Source: Niveibacterium umoris (GTDB lineage Bacteria > Pseudomonadota > Gammaproteobacteria > Burkholderiales > Rhodocyclaceae). From it: a stretch of DNA of 64,000 nt. Under the pieces are notes generated by a model. That model worked only from the letters and a program-made list of their open reading frames with translations. It did not search any database and was not told the origin of the DNA. A program made the position numbers and the translations under genes. The stretch's first letter is position 1; each line of letters starts with the position of its first letter. Positions 19,877-28,866 of the stretch are shown here, piece after piece. The stretch is from assembly GCF_014197015.1 (NCBI RefSeq), contig NZ_JACIET010000002.1, positions 930,001 through 994,000 of the forward strand. The letters run 5' to 3'.

Positions 19877-20824
19877 ATGCACGCCACCGTTCGTCTCGCC
19901 CTTCTCGTTGTTGCCGCCCTGCCCGCCGTCGCGTTTGCGCAGCGCAAGATGGTGTGGGGCGAGACCGAAATCATCGGCATCCAGCGCATCACCCGCGAGC
20001 AGGTCGTCTCCCTGTTGCCGATACGCCTTGGCGAAGAGGTGACGCAGAAGGAAAAGGAAATGCTCAAGTGGTGCGAGCGGCTCAAGAAGCTGCCAATCGC
20101 CGCGGTGAGCTGCAATGGCGCGATGGACCGCGGTCAGCTGCACTACATCGTCGAGATTCTCGAAGACGCCAATGTCGACTTCGGTCTGCAGCCTTCCACC
20201 GCGCCGAGGGCGATCGGTCGCGTGCCGCCGGACGTGCACCAGATGCTCGCGCATCGCGAATACCGGGTGCAGGAAATCGCTGCCGAAGGCTACTCGCCCG
20301 GCGAGCGCATCACGCCTTCCGGCGTTCTCGTCGCCGACGATTCCGAACTGCGCATGTACGACGCCCAGTTGCGCGACCTGATGGTGGGGCAGCGTGAGGC
20401 GATGGTCGCGATGGCGCTCGATGCCAACCACCCCGATCGGCGTGACGCGATCCAACTGCTTTCCTGGACCGGCAACCCGGAAGCCTCGATCGACGCGATC
20501 CACGCGCGCCTGCTCGATCCCGACACCGAAGTGCGCAACCTCACCGGCCGCTTCGTGCTGAGCTTCATCGAACGTGTGCGCGACCCGGCTGTCGCCGAAG
20601 CCCTCGCCGGCAGCCTTGCGCGCGCCATCGCACTGCCCAGCCACGCCGACCGCACCAAGGCCATCACTGCCCTCGGCCAGCTCTACGCCCGCCACCCCGA
20701 ACTTCGCAGCCTGCTGCAGCAAACCGCCCGCGAACCCCTGACCCGCATCGCGAAGGAAAGCGTGATTCCGAATGTCGGGGGAGAGGCGCGGGCGCTGCTG
20801 GCGGCGATCGGAGCGCGTGGCTGA
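19877..20824 (+). CDS. Exported protein with POTRA-like N-domain and HEAT-like C-domain
   Basis: The 315-residue protein has a signal peptide (1-21, cleaved near AFA|Q). Residues 25-100 (ETEIIGIQRITREQVVSLL...EVTQKEKEML) resemble a POTRA domain of the BamA/FtsQ type. After a linker, about 180-310 is helical with HEAT-like steps (AIQLLSWTGNPEASIDAIHARLLDPDTEVRNL). I do not recognise a named family. It should be periplasmic, with the POTRA-like part a candidate protein-protein contact. No outer-membrane barrel or partner gene is adjacent. Domain calls are by eye. Confidence 0.7.
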   Translation: MHATVRLALLVVAALPAVAFAQRKMVWGETEIIGIQRITREQVVSLLPIRLGEEVTQKEKEMLKWCERLKKLPIAAVSCNGAMDRGQLHYIVEILEDANVDFGLQPSTAPRAIGRVPPDVHQMLAHREYRVQEIAAEGYSPGERITPSGVLVADDSELRMYDAQLRDLMVGQREAMVAMALDANHPDRRDAIQLLSWTGNPEASIDAIHARLLDPDTEVRNLTGRFVLSFIERVRDPAVAEALAGSLARAIALPSHADRTKAITALGQLYARHPELRSLLQQTAREPLTRIAKESVIPNVGGEARALLAAIGARG

Positions 20825-20829
20825 TTCGT

Positions 20830-21291
20830 TCAGTCAAACCTGAACTTCACCTGCCCGCCCACATAGCCTGAGTACTCGCGGATCGACGGCAGGGCGACGA
20901 GGTTGAGGCCGACGCGGCCCCACTGGAAACTGGCCATCGGTAGCGCGACGACCGGGGTCCAGTAGCCGCTGGCGAGGCCGACGAAGACGCCGAGCTTTAC
21001 ATGCTCCCACTTCACCACGTCGGGCTCCCAGCGGGCGCCGGCGTAGAAGGTGTCGCGGTCGTAGCTGTTGCGGTAGTAGCCGGCCATCCAGGAACAGGGG
21101 TACTCGGTGGAGGGGCGCTCCCAGCCGAGGCCGGGGTTGTCGGCACGGTACTCGTCGCGGCGTTCGAAGTGGTACGAGTAGCCGGAGATGACCAGCCAGT
21201 CTTCGGCCAGTGCGGGCAGCGGAAGGGCGAGCAACGCGCCGGACAGCGCGGCGAGCAGGGGGGCGAGACGGGGCGTGCGGATTGGCGACAT
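20830..21291 (-). CDS. Small outer-membrane beta-barrel protein, PagP-like
   Basis: The 153-residue product has a signal peptide (about 1-29, ending PALA|ED). Its mature body of about 125 residues alternates polar and aromatic/hydrophobic residues: GYSYHFERRDEYRADNPGLG, WMAGYYRNSYDRDTFYAG, then SGYWTPVVALP, and a final YSGYVGGQVKFRFD ending in Phe-x-Phe. That fits an eight-stranded barrel and recalls PagP-like (lipid A palmitoyltransferase) proteins. The catalytic residues of PagP cannot be confirmed by eye. It converges on the POTRA/HEAT-like gene with five bases between stops. Confidence 0.6.
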   Translation of the reverse strand: MSPIRTPRLAPLLAALSGALLALPLPALAEDWLVISGYSYHFERRDEYRADNPGLGWERPSTEYPCSWMAGYYRNSYDRDTFYAGARWEPDVVKWEHVKLGVFVGLASGYWTPVVALPMASFQWGRVGLNLVALPSIREYSGYVGGQVKFRFD

Positions 21292-21368
21292 GTAATGCGG
21301 ACGAGCGAGATGAGCGGATCGCGGAGCGTACCACCGCTGCGGGTGACACAATCGCGGATCGCCGATGG

Positions 21369-22373
21369 ATGGAACCACTCACGATGGCGCCGGATTCACA
21401 CTTGATCGCACGTCTCGACGCCCTGCGCGGCGATGACGCGTCTCTGACGAACGGGTTCTCCAATCACCTGCCGATGGCGCTCGCGGCACTGCATGCGCTG
21501 GGGGCGTCGGTCGATCGGCTCGATGCCTTCGCCGCCGCGTATCGATCGCAGCTGCGACCCTTGCCGCCCTCGCAGACCCCGCACGACTTTCCGGCGCAGT
21601 GGGCGCGCTTCCAGGCGATGCTGTCGGCGGAACACCGCGATGCGGTCTTGCGCCGCGAGTTGCCGGTATTGTTCGAAGGCCTTGCCACGGCGGCGTTCCA
21701 TGGCCTGATCCGGCTCGCCTACGGCGTGCGCTTCGAATCGATCAGCGAGACGGCTGCGGGGCTGGCGCTGCTCGCCGCGCACCGGCGCGAGACGCCGCGG
21801 CCTTCGGCGCCGGGCAGCATCGGCGCGGCAGAGGGGCTGCGTTGCCTGGCGCAAGGCCCGGCGCTCGAAGGTGTCAGCTTCGAGCGGCCGCTGATCATGG
21901 GGCGGCTGATCGAGGTGATGGCGCGTCCGGCCTTTCTCGGCGCGGTGCCGAGCCTGCGCATCGAGAAGGGCGCCGATCGCGCCTGGCATTCTCTCGCCGT
22001 CACGGCTGGACGGCTCTACCGGGCGACGGGCGACTTCACGGCGCTGCATCTGATCACCAGCTTGCATGCCCTGCAGGTGCTGTGGCCCTGGATCGAGGAT
22101 CGCGAAGCGGTGCTGCAGCGTTACTGGTTCGCTTTCTGTGCCGCGTACGTGGCGATCGGCCGCCCCTGGCCGATGGCACTGCAGCCCCTGCCCGATCCGT
22201 TGCCTCGCTGGCCGGCGCTGCGTTCGGCGGCGACCGCCAGCAGCGACGACCATGTGATCAAGCTGGTGGATTCCTGCCACGTGATGGCACACAGCTTCGA
22301 TCCGGACACTTCGGAACTGCCCGTGCTGCTGCAGGCCTGCGCGGCGCAAATCGTCGACGCGGATACACACTGA
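21369..22373 (+). CDS. Questin oxidase-like protein (DUF4243)
   Basis: The 334-residue soluble helical protein begins with SLTNGFSNHLPMALAALHALGAS, the hallmark of the questin oxidase family. It continues with FEGLATAAFHGLIRLAYGVRFES and ALHLITSLHALQVLWPWI, and ends KLVDSCHVMAHSFD. Fungal members oxidise anthraquinones; bacterial ones have no known substrate. Conserved histidines (SNHLP, AFHGL, THLI-like LHLIT, CHVMAH) suggest a metal or cofactor site. Two in-frame ATGs (21369 and 21384) are possible and neither has a strong ribosome site. A neighbouring aromatic pathway is not seen. Confidence 0.82.
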   Translation: MEPLTMAPDSHLIARLDALRGDDASLTNGFSNHLPMALAALHALGASVDRLDAFAAAYRSQLRPLPPSQTPHDFPAQWARFQAMLSAEHRDAVLRRELPVLFEGLATAAFHGLIRLAYGVRFESISETAAGLALLAAHRRETPRPSAPGSIGAAEGLRCLAQGPALEGVSFERPLIMGRLIEVMARPAFLGAVPSLRIEKGADRAWHSLAVTAGRLYRATGDFTALHLITSLHALQVLWPWIEDREAVLQRYWFAFCAAYVAIGRPWPMALQPLPDPLPRWPALRSAATASSDDHVIKLVDSCHVMAHSFDPDTSELPVLLQACAAQIVDADTH

Positions 22374-22473
22374 CAAGCTTCTGCGTCTGCCGGGTGCTAG
22401 CCTGCCTGGCTTGCCTTGGCGTGGCCCGCGTGGCTGCCCTGATCACGACCACCCGAATCCGGAGCAAAGTCCG

Positions 22474-24561
22474 ATGAGCTTGCGTTTTGCCCTCAGCGCC
22501 GTCTTTGTCGCTGCCGTCACCGTTGCTGGCAGCGCGCGCGCCGCTGATGAAGACCCTTATCAATGGCTGGAGGCGATCGATGCGCCGGCCTCGCTCGACT
22601 GGGTACGCGCGCGCAACGCCGAAACCTTGCCGAAGCTCGAGCAGGCGCCCGGCTACGCAGCACTGCACCAGCGCCTGCTCGGCATCTACAACTCGCCGCA
22701 GCGGCTGGTGCCGATCACGCTCAACGGGGCGTGGGCCTACAACTTCTGGCAGGACGCCGAACACCCTCGCGGCATCTGGCGGCGCACCGCGCTCGTCGAC
22801 TACCGCAAGGGCGCGCCCAAGTGGGAGACGGTGCTGGATGTCGATGCGCTCGGGCGTGCGGAAGGCCAATCCTGGGTCTGGAAAGGCGCCGATTGTCTGG
22901 GGCCGGAGGGCGAGCGCTGCCTGATCAGCCTGTCGCCGGGTGGCGGCGATGCGGTCGAGATCCGCGAGTTCGATACGCAGACGTCGCGCTTCGTTGATGG
23001 CGGTTTCCGTATCCCGACGGCCAAGTCGGGCGCGAGTTGGGTCGATCGCAATACGCTGATCGTGGGTACAGACTTCGGCCCCGGTAGCCTCACCGATTCG
23101 GGCTATGCGCGGGTGCTCAAGCGCTGGAAACGCGGTACGCCGTTGGCGCAGGCGCAGACCGTCTTTGAGGCGCGCAAGGAAGACATGCTGGCCTACGCCC
23201 TGCTCGACCAGACCCAGCCTGTGTCGCGCAGTTTCATCGTCAAGTTGCCGACGTTCTTCACCGAAGAACTGTATGCCCTCGGGCGCGACGGCAAGCTGGC
23301 GAAGATCGACAAGCCGGACAGCGCGAAGGCACGGGTGTGGCGCGACCGCCTGATCCTGGAGTTGCGCGACGACTGGACGCGCAACGGCCACACCTTCATG
23401 AAGGGCTCGCTGCTGGCCCTGCCGCTGGACGTGGCGAAAGCGCGCCGTGCGCTGCCCGAAGTGCTGTTTGTCCCCGATGAAACGGTGGCGATGGAAGACT
23501 GGCACGCGGTCAAGGACGGCTTCGTGCTCGACCTGCTCGACAAGGTGCGCGGTCGGGTGCTCGAAGTGCGTCGTGGCCGCTCCGGCTGGGTGCAGCGCGT
23601 GGTACCGGTGCCGGCGCTGGGCGACAGCAAGGCGACCCCGATCGATCCGGAGGGGTCGAACGATTACCTGCTGACGACTTCGGACTACCTCACGCCCTCC
23701 ACGCTCAGTTATGTGCAGTTCGGCAAGCCGGGTGTGCAAACGCTGCAGCAGCTGCCGGCCTTCTTCGATGCCTCCGGGCTGGAGGTGGCGCAGTACGAAG
23801 CCACCTCGCGTGATGGCACCCGAGTGCCGTACTTCATCGTTGCACCGAAGGGGGCGCCGCGCGACGGTTCCTTGCCGACAGTGCTGTACGGTTACGGTGG
23901 GTTCGAGATTGCAATGACGCCCGGCTACAACGGCGGCGTCGGCGCGGGCTGGCTGGAGCGCGGCGGCGCCTATGTGGTGGCGAACATCCGCGGCGGCGGC
24001 GAGTTCGGCCCGCGCTGGCATGCGGCAGCGCTCAAAGAGAAGCGCCAGAACGCCTACGACGACTTCATCGCGGTGGCCGAAGACCTGATCCGGCGCGGCG
24101 TCACTTCGCCGAAGAAGCTCGCGATCATGGGCGGTAGCAATGGTGGCTTGCTGGTGGGGGCGACCGAAGTACAGCGCCCCGACCTGTTCGCGGCGGTGGT
24201 GTGCCAGGTGCCGCTGCTGGACATGAAGCGCTACCACCAGTTGCTGGCCGGCGCGTCGTGGATGGGTGAGTACGGCAATCCGGACATCCCGGAGGAATGG
24301 GCCTACATCTCGAAGTACTCGCCCTACCAGAACCTCAAGCCGGGGGTGAGCTACCCGCGCACGCTGTTCGTGACCTCAACCCGCGATGACCGCGTGCATC
24401 CGGGCCATGCCCGCAAGATGGCTGCCCGCATGCGCGAGTTCGGTCAGGACGTGTGGTACTTCGAGAACATGGAAGGCGGCCATGCCGGCGCAGCCGACAA
24501 CACCCAGCGCGCGCGGATGTGGGCGCTGACCTGGACCTTCCTCGACCTGAGCCTGCGCTGA
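22474..24561 (+). CDS. Prolyl oligopeptidase family serine peptidase (S9A), exported
   Basis: This 695-residue peptidase has a signal peptide (1-23, ARA|AD) followed by DPYQWLEAIDAPASLDWVRARN, the classic N-terminus of S9A enzymes. A seven-bladed beta-propeller spans about 60-420 and guards the hydrolase domain. The triad is visible: Ser555 in GGSNGG, Asp638/639 in STRDDRVHP and His670 in EGGHAGA. It should cleave proline-containing short peptides in the periplasm. A good hairpin terminator follows directly. The product and the POT peptide transporter further along could both serve peptide use, but they are unlinked. Confidence 0.94.
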   Translation: MSLRFALSAVFVAAVTVAGSARAADEDPYQWLEAIDAPASLDWVRARNAETLPKLEQAPGYAALHQRLLGIYNSPQRLVPITLNGAWAYNFWQDAEHPRGIWRRTALVDYRKGAPKWETVLDVDALGRAEGQSWVWKGADCLGPEGERCLISLSPGGGDAVEIREFDTQTSRFVDGGFRIPTAKSGASWVDRNTLIVGTDFGPGSLTDSGYARVLKRWKRGTPLAQAQTVFEARKEDMLAYALLDQTQPVSRSFIVKLPTFFTEELYALGRDGKLAKIDKPDSAKARVWRDRLILELRDDWTRNGHTFMKGSLLALPLDVAKARRALPEVLFVPDETVAMEDWHAVKDGFVLDLLDKVRGRVLEVRRGRSGWVQRVVPVPALGDSKATPIDPEGSNDYLLTTSDYLTPSTLSYVQFGKPGVQTLQQLPAFFDASGLEVAQYEATSRDGTRVPYFIVAPKGAPRDGSLPTVLYGYGGFEIAMTPGYNGGVGAGWLERGGAYVVANIRGGGEFGPRWHAAALKEKRQNAYDDFIAVAEDLIRRGVTSPKKLAIMGGSNGGLLVGATEVQRPDLFAAVVCQVPLLDMKRYHQLLAGASWMGEYGNPDIPEEWAYISKYSPYQNLKPGVSYPRTLFVTSTRDDRVHPGHARKMAARMREFGQDVWYFENMEGGHAGAADNTQRARMWALTWTFLDLSLR

Positions 24562-24585
24562 TCTGGCCGCAGCGGCATCAAGGAA

Positions 24586-24622
24586 ACGGGCCGGTGCGCG
24601 TGAGCGACCGGCCCGTCATTTT
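24586..24622 (+). terminator. Rho-independent terminator after the prolyl oligopeptidase
   Basis: A perfect 10-bp stem ACGGGCCGGT/ACCGGCCCGT with an 11-base loop is followed by CATTTTG. The reverse strand also ends in A-rich sequence, so it may act for the convergent DUF2950 gene as well. Confidence 0.7.
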
Positions 24623-24634
24623 GTGCAGCACGGA

Positions 24635-25570
24635 TCAGCGCTTGGCGACGGGCGCCCAGCTCTTGTCCGGATTGAACAGCGTTGTCTTCTCGGCAATGCT
24701 CGCGGTCTTCGCGCCGAGATCCTTTTCCAGGATCACGCCGACCTGGTTCACGATGAAGGACTTCACGCCGCTGAGGCCGTATTTTGCCGGGTACGCAAGC
24801 ACCGCGAAGCCGCCGACCTTGCCGTCCACCGTATAGGTCTGGGCGCCGCCGACGGCGTCCGGCCCTTGCCCGTCGAGCATCTTGAACATGTAACCGTGGA
24901 AGGGCTTGCCGCTGCTGTGCTTGCTGTAGCCGGCGGCCTGCGCTTCGGCGACCAGCGGGCCGAGCGGGCTCGGTGCCTCGCCTGCCGCCGTGTCCCAGTA
25001 AAGGCCGTCGCGCTTGCCCGCTGTACTGGTGAAGCGCGCCGCATATTCGGGCGAGCCGTTTCCGTTGCGATCCATCAGCGCGTATTCACGCTGGGCCGCC
25101 ACGACTTCCTTCAGCACCTCGATGGTCGAGAGTTCGTTCATGCCGACGCGGCGGTTGATCAGTTCTTCCTTGCCCTGCTCCGCATCGAAGCGCCATCCGC
25201 CCGCGACGCGAAGAATCGGGAAGGAAAACGGGTAGCGTCCGGGGCCGACGATCAGCACGGCACGGCCGTCGGCGACCTCGACCACCGTGTGCTGCGCGTC
25301 GTAGGCATCTACAAAGAGTTGCCACAGCTTGACGTCGGTGGGCCGGTCTCCGCTGAACACCCATTCGCGGGCGCTACTGCCGAGTACCGCCAGTACGGCC
25401 TTGCCGTCGGCTGCCTTGAGACTGGCGACCAGCGCCGCGGCGGCTTCTTCGGGTTGCGGGAAAACGCGCGGCGCGCTGCCGGCTGCGAAGGCGGGAAGCG
25501 CGATCAGTGCGCTTGCAAGGGTGAATCCACGCAGGGTGCGCGCCATGCGCGAAGAGTGCGATAGGGTCAT
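24635..25570 (-). CDS. DUF2950 family exported protein
   Basis: The 311-residue protein has a signal peptide (ending ALPAFA|AGS). Its sequence runs through the DUF2950 landmarks: PEEAAAALVASLKAAD, RVAGGWRFDAEQGKEELINRRVG, AQREYALMD, PFHGYMFKMLDGQGPDAVGG and SGVKSFIVNQVGVILEKDLG. Function is unknown. The frame is open to a TTG at 25606 that would overlap the DUF3300 stop by four bases; I prefer the ATG at 25570, which gives a normal signal peptide. It is co-transcribed with DUF3300, the usual partner. Confidence 0.88.
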   Translation of the reverse strand: MTLSHSSRMARTLRGFTLASALIALPAFAAGSAPRVFPQPEEAAAALVASLKAADGKAVLAVLGSSAREWVFSGDRPTDVKLWQLFVDAYDAQHTVVEVADGRAVLIVGPGRYPFSFPILRVAGGWRFDAEQGKEELINRRVGMNELSTIEVLKEVVAAQREYALMDRNGNGSPEYAARFTSTAGKRDGLYWDTAAGEAPSPLGPLVAEAQAAGYSKHSSGKPFHGYMFKMLDGQGPDAVGGAQTYTVDGKVGGFAVLAYPAKYGLSGVKSFIVNQVGVILEKDLGAKTASIAEKTTLFNPDKSWAPVAKR

Positions 25571-25602
25571 CAGTTCATCATCCGTTCTGCGTTGCGCATC
25601 AC

Positions 25603-26886
25603 TCAACGGCGGCGTCCGCCACCACCACCGGCCCGTGCGCCGCCGCCGCTACTCATGCCGGCGCGGCTGGAACTGCCGCGGCTGCTGTAGTCGTTGGCAC
25701 GCGCGCCTGAGCTCACTCCGCCAAATGCGGAACTTGAACTGCGATCGCTTGACGACGCGCGAGGTTGCGCGCTGCCACGGTCGTACCCGCCGCCACGATC
25801 CATGCTCGACGCCCGGTTGTCGGCAGCCCCGCCACCGGCTCGGTTGCCCGCACTGGCGCGATCACTGGTGCCGGCGCTCGGGCGATTGCCCGCAGCATTG
25901 CGGTCGAAGCCCTGCTGGCCGAGGTCCTGCCGGCCAGATTCCGCACGGCCACGGAACTCGTCCCGCGCCTTGTTGTTCTGCACCTGCGCCCCGCCGAACT
26001 TGCTCTGCGCACCCTGGCTTTGATAAGGCACGCCGCGGCGCTGTTCCGGGTTGTGCTGCCAGTTGCCGTTCTTGATGTTGTTGACGTTGTTGCTGTCGAA
26101 GTGATTGACCTGGTTGTAGCGGTTGACGTTGATGTTGATGTCGTTGTGGCCCCAGTTGCAGTTACCCCACAGGGCGCCCCCGACGATCACGCCTGCGGTG
26201 AATGTGAAGAACGCCGCACCGGGCACGTAGCCAGGCGGGTAGTAGTAGTAGGGCGGCGGGGCCGGGTACCACCAGGTGCCATACACGACGGCCGGGTTGT
26301 AGGTCGGCACATAGACGACCTTGGGGTCGGCCTGCTCGATGATGATCACCGACGAGCCGCCTTCGTTGCTGGTCGTGACCTTTTGTTCCTTGGTGTCAGC
26401 CAGCGAACCGGCCTGTTTGGCCTTGGCACGCAGCTTCTGCACCGTCTGCATGACTTCTGTCTGCTGGCCAAGGAAGGCGTCGCCGAGCTTCTGGGTCCAG
26501 TCGATCTTCTCGCTCATCATGTCGAGCACGGTCGGGAAAGTCGTCAGCGACTTGACGCTCGGATCCCAACTTTGCTTGACCATGGCGTCTTCGAGTGCCT
26601 GGCCCTCGATCTTCGGATTGGCCTTGCGCCAGCGCGCCGCCTCCACGATGTCGAGCGGGTAGGTCGAAGCCATCAGGATCTGCGCGAGCAGCGCGTCGGG
26701 GTGCAGCGCGATCGGTGCGAGCAGCTCATCGAGTTCCTGCTGCGAGAAGACCTTGCCAGATGACTGTTTCGCGGGTGCGCTCGCCGGCGCGGTTTCGGCA
26801 AACGCCGGAACAAGCGGGGCGCTGACTGTGAATGCGACAGCGCCAGAGATGAGCAGCGAAAGGATTCGGGACGGCCGGGACGGCAT
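25603..26886 (-). CDS. DUF3300 family exported protein with low-complexity tail
   Basis: The 427-residue protein has a signal peptide (1-30) and the DUF3300 core: FSQQELDELLAPIALHP, LLAQILMASTYPLDIVEAARW, SWDPSVKSLTTFP and DPKVVYVPTYNPAVVYGTWW. A proline/tyrosine-rich and then hydrophobic stretch follows (PPPYYYYPPGY, FFTFTAGVIVGG). The last 170 residues are Asn-, then Gly/Ser/Arg-rich and probably disordered, ending in GGGGGRRR. AGGAGA precedes the ATG at 26886. Function is unknown; an envelope location is implied by the signal peptide and the tail. It is followed by DUF2950 on the same strand. Confidence 0.88.
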   Translation of the reverse strand: MPSRPSRILSLLISGAVAFTVSAPLVPAFAETAPASAPAKQSSGKVFSQQELDELLAPIALHPDALLAQILMASTYPLDIVEAARWRKANPKIEGQALEDAMVKQSWDPSVKSLTTFPTVLDMMSEKIDWTQKLGDAFLGQQTEVMQTVQKLRAKAKQAGSLADTKEQKVTTSNEGGSSVIIIEQADPKVVYVPTYNPAVVYGTWWYPAPPPYYYYPPGYVPGAAFFTFTAGVIVGGALWGNCNWGHNDININVNRYNQVNHFDSNNVNNIKNGNWQHNPEQRRGVPYQSQGAQSKFGGAQVQNNKARDEFRGRAESGRQDLGQQGFDRNAAGNRPSAGTSDRASAGNRAGGGAADNRASSMDRGGGYDRGSAQPRASSSDRSSSSAFGGVSSGARANDYSSRGSSSRAGMSSGGGARAGGGGGRRR

Positions 26887-26960
26887 GCGCTTTCTCCTGG
26901 GTACGCGGCAGACGGCCAGTGTAGGACTGTCGGCGTGACAATGGGAAGCGCAGATGCAGC

Positions 26961-26988
26961 AAAAAAGAAGGGGCCGAAGCCCCTTCTT
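26961..26988 (-). terminator. Rho-independent terminator of phaC
   Basis: On the minus strand AAGAAGGGGC, a TTCG loop and GCCCCTTCTT form a ten-bp stem, followed by a T run. It begins 18 bases after the phaC stop. Confidence 0.88.
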
Positions 26989-27006
26989 GCGCAAGCTTGA
27001 TCCCGC

Positions 27007-28827
27007 TCAGGCCGCTTTGGGTGCCTTGTCCAGCCTTGCCTTCACGAAGCTGCCGGGCGCATCTTCCAGCACCTTGAGCGTGCCCTTGAGCGGATCGCGT
27101 GCCGGCACCTTTGCATCGTCGTGCGCGGTGACCCAAGCCTGCCAGTCGGTCCACCACGAACCGGGGTTCTGCGAGGCGCCGGCGAGCCAGTCTTCCGACG
27201 ATTCTGGCAGCGCCTTGGTCGGGTTGGTCCAGTAGCCGTACTTGTTGGCCGAGGGCGGGTTCACGATGCCGGCGATGTGGCCGGAGCCGCCCAGCACGAA
27301 GCGCACCGGGCCGCCGAACACCTGCGCGCCGAGGTAGGTCGACTTCCACGGCGCGATGTGGTCTTCGATCGTCGAGATGAAGTAACAGGGCACCTTGATC
27401 TTGCCCAGATCGATCTTCACGCCGTCGATCTCGATGCCGCCCGGCTGCACCAGCGCATTCTTCATGTACATGTTGCGCAGGTAGTAGCTGTGCATCTTCG
27501 CCGGCATGCGGGTGGAATCGGAATTCCAGTACAGCAGGTCGAAGGGGAAGGGGTCCTTGCCCATCAGGTAGTTGTTGACGACGAAGGACCACACCAGGTC
27601 GTTGCTGCGCAGCAGGTTGAAGGTGTTGGCCATCTCGCTGCCTTCGAGGTAGCCGCGCTCGGCCATCTTCTTCTCGAGGCTGGTGACCTGGCCTTCATCG
27701 ATGAACACGCCCAGTTCGCCCGGCTGCGAGAAGTCGGTCAGCGTCGTGAAGAAGGTGGCGCTGGCGATGCGCTTGTCCTTCTTGGCAGCCATGTAGGCGA
27801 GCGTGGTGGCGAGCAGCGTGCCGCCGAGGCAGTACGCCGCAGCGTTGATCTCTTTCTCGCCGGTCTGCTTTTCGATCGCGTCGACGGCGGCGACGACGCC
27901 TTCCTTCACATAGTCGTCGAAGCCCTTTTCGGCGAGCTTTTCGTCCGGGTTCACCCAGCTCATCACGAACACCGTGTGGCCCTGTTCGACCGCCCACTTG
28001 ATCAGCGAGTTCTTCTCGCGCAGATCGAGGATGTAGTACTTGTTGATCCACGGCGGCACGATCAGCAGCGGGCGCTTGAGCACGTCGGTGGTGGTCGGGG
28101 TGTAGTGCAGCAGCTGGATCAGATCGTTCTGGAACACCACCTTGCCCGGCGTGGTGGCGACGTTCTTGCCGCACTCGAAGGCACTGGTGTCGGTCATGCG
28201 AACGCGCAGCTGGCCGTCGCCTTCTTCCACATCACGCAGCAGGTTGTTGAGGCCCTTGACCAGGTTCTGGCCGTGGCTCTTCACGGTCTCGCGGAACACT
28301 TCCGGGTTGGTCAGCGCGAAGTTCGACGGCGACAGCGCATCGATGTACTGGCGGGTGAAGAAGTTGACCTTCTTGCGCGAGATTTCGTCCAGCCCTTCAA
28401 CGCCGCCCACCACGTCATGGATATGGCGGGCGGAAATCAGGTAGCTCTGCTTGATGAAGTCGAACAGGAAGTGATCCTGCCACTCCTGATCCTTGAAGCG
28501 CTTGTCTTCCTTGGCAGGGGCCGCGACCGGCGCGCCACTCATGCCCATGAAGCGCATCGTCGAGTGCTGCCACAGCGAGAAGTAGTCCCACACCAGGTTC
28601 ATCTGTGCCTGGGCGAGCTTGTAGGGGTTCGCCAGCAGCTTGGCCATCATGTCCATGAAGGCCTGGGCGATGCCCAGTTCGTCCTCCGGCGGGGTGATGC
28701 CGCGCGCGGCCTGGCGCTTCACATGTTCGTGCAGCAGCTTCGAGGCACGCTGGGCGACTTCCGCGTAGGTCTTGGCGACTTCCTGCGGATCGGGCAGTTC
28801 GGGTTTGGCGGTTTCGGCAGTGGACAT
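27007..28827 (-). CDS. phaC: Class I poly(3-hydroxyalkanoate) synthase
   Basis: PhaC polymerises (R)-3-hydroxyacyl-CoA into PHA at the surface of cytoplasmic granules. The 606-residue protein has the N-terminal PhaC region (about 70-240) and an alpha/beta hydrolase domain. Catalytic Cys333 is in the lipase-like box AYCLGG, with LIVPPWINKYYILDL before it, YWNSDSTRMP after it, and the general-base histidine in GGSGHIAGIVNPP. The length and NKYYILDL motif indicate class I, which needs no PhaE or PhaR. It lies 39 bases after an MBL-fold gene on the same strand and ends in a strong terminator. phaA and phaB are not adjacent, but a thiolase lies 3 kb away. Confidence 0.96.
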   Translation of the reverse strand: MSTAETAKPELPDPQEVAKTYAEVAQRASKLLHEHVKRQAARGITPPEDELGIAQAFMDMMAKLLANPYKLAQAQMNLVWDYFSLWQHSTMRFMGMSGAPVAAPAKEDKRFKDQEWQDHFLFDFIKQSYLISARHIHDVVGGVEGLDEISRKKVNFFTRQYIDALSPSNFALTNPEVFRETVKSHGQNLVKGLNNLLRDVEEGDGQLRVRMTDTSAFECGKNVATTPGKVVFQNDLIQLLHYTPTTTDVLKRPLLIVPPWINKYYILDLREKNSLIKWAVEQGHTVFVMSWVNPDEKLAEKGFDDYVKEGVVAAVDAIEKQTGEKEINAAAYCLGGTLLATTLAYMAAKKDKRIASATFFTTLTDFSQPGELGVFIDEGQVTSLEKKMAERGYLEGSEMANTFNLLRSNDLVWSFVVNNYLMGKDPFPFDLLYWNSDSTRMPAKMHSYYLRNMYMKNALVQPGGIEIDGVKIDLGKIKVPCYFISTIEDHIAPWKSTYLGAQVFGGPVRFVLGGSGHIAGIVNPPSANKYGYWTNPTKALPESSEDWLAGASQNPGSWWTDWQAWVTAHDDAKVPARDPLKGTLKVLEDAPGSFVKARLDKAPKAA

Positions 28828-28866
28828 GGTGGATGGACTCCCTGAGTGACGTGTTCGTTGCGGGTA

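Noticed and set aside
18845-20722. An extension of the dienelactone hydrolase frame to 625 residues
   Set aside because: The added part lies antisense to the POTRA/HEAT-like gene. The Tat-like leader fixes the start at 19729.
25603-26100. Repeated Arg/Gly/Ser codons at the end of DUF3300 that look like a DNA repeat
   Set aside because: This is a low-complexity protein tail with imperfect codon repeats. It is not a CRISPR or tandem DNA repeat, because unit length varies.
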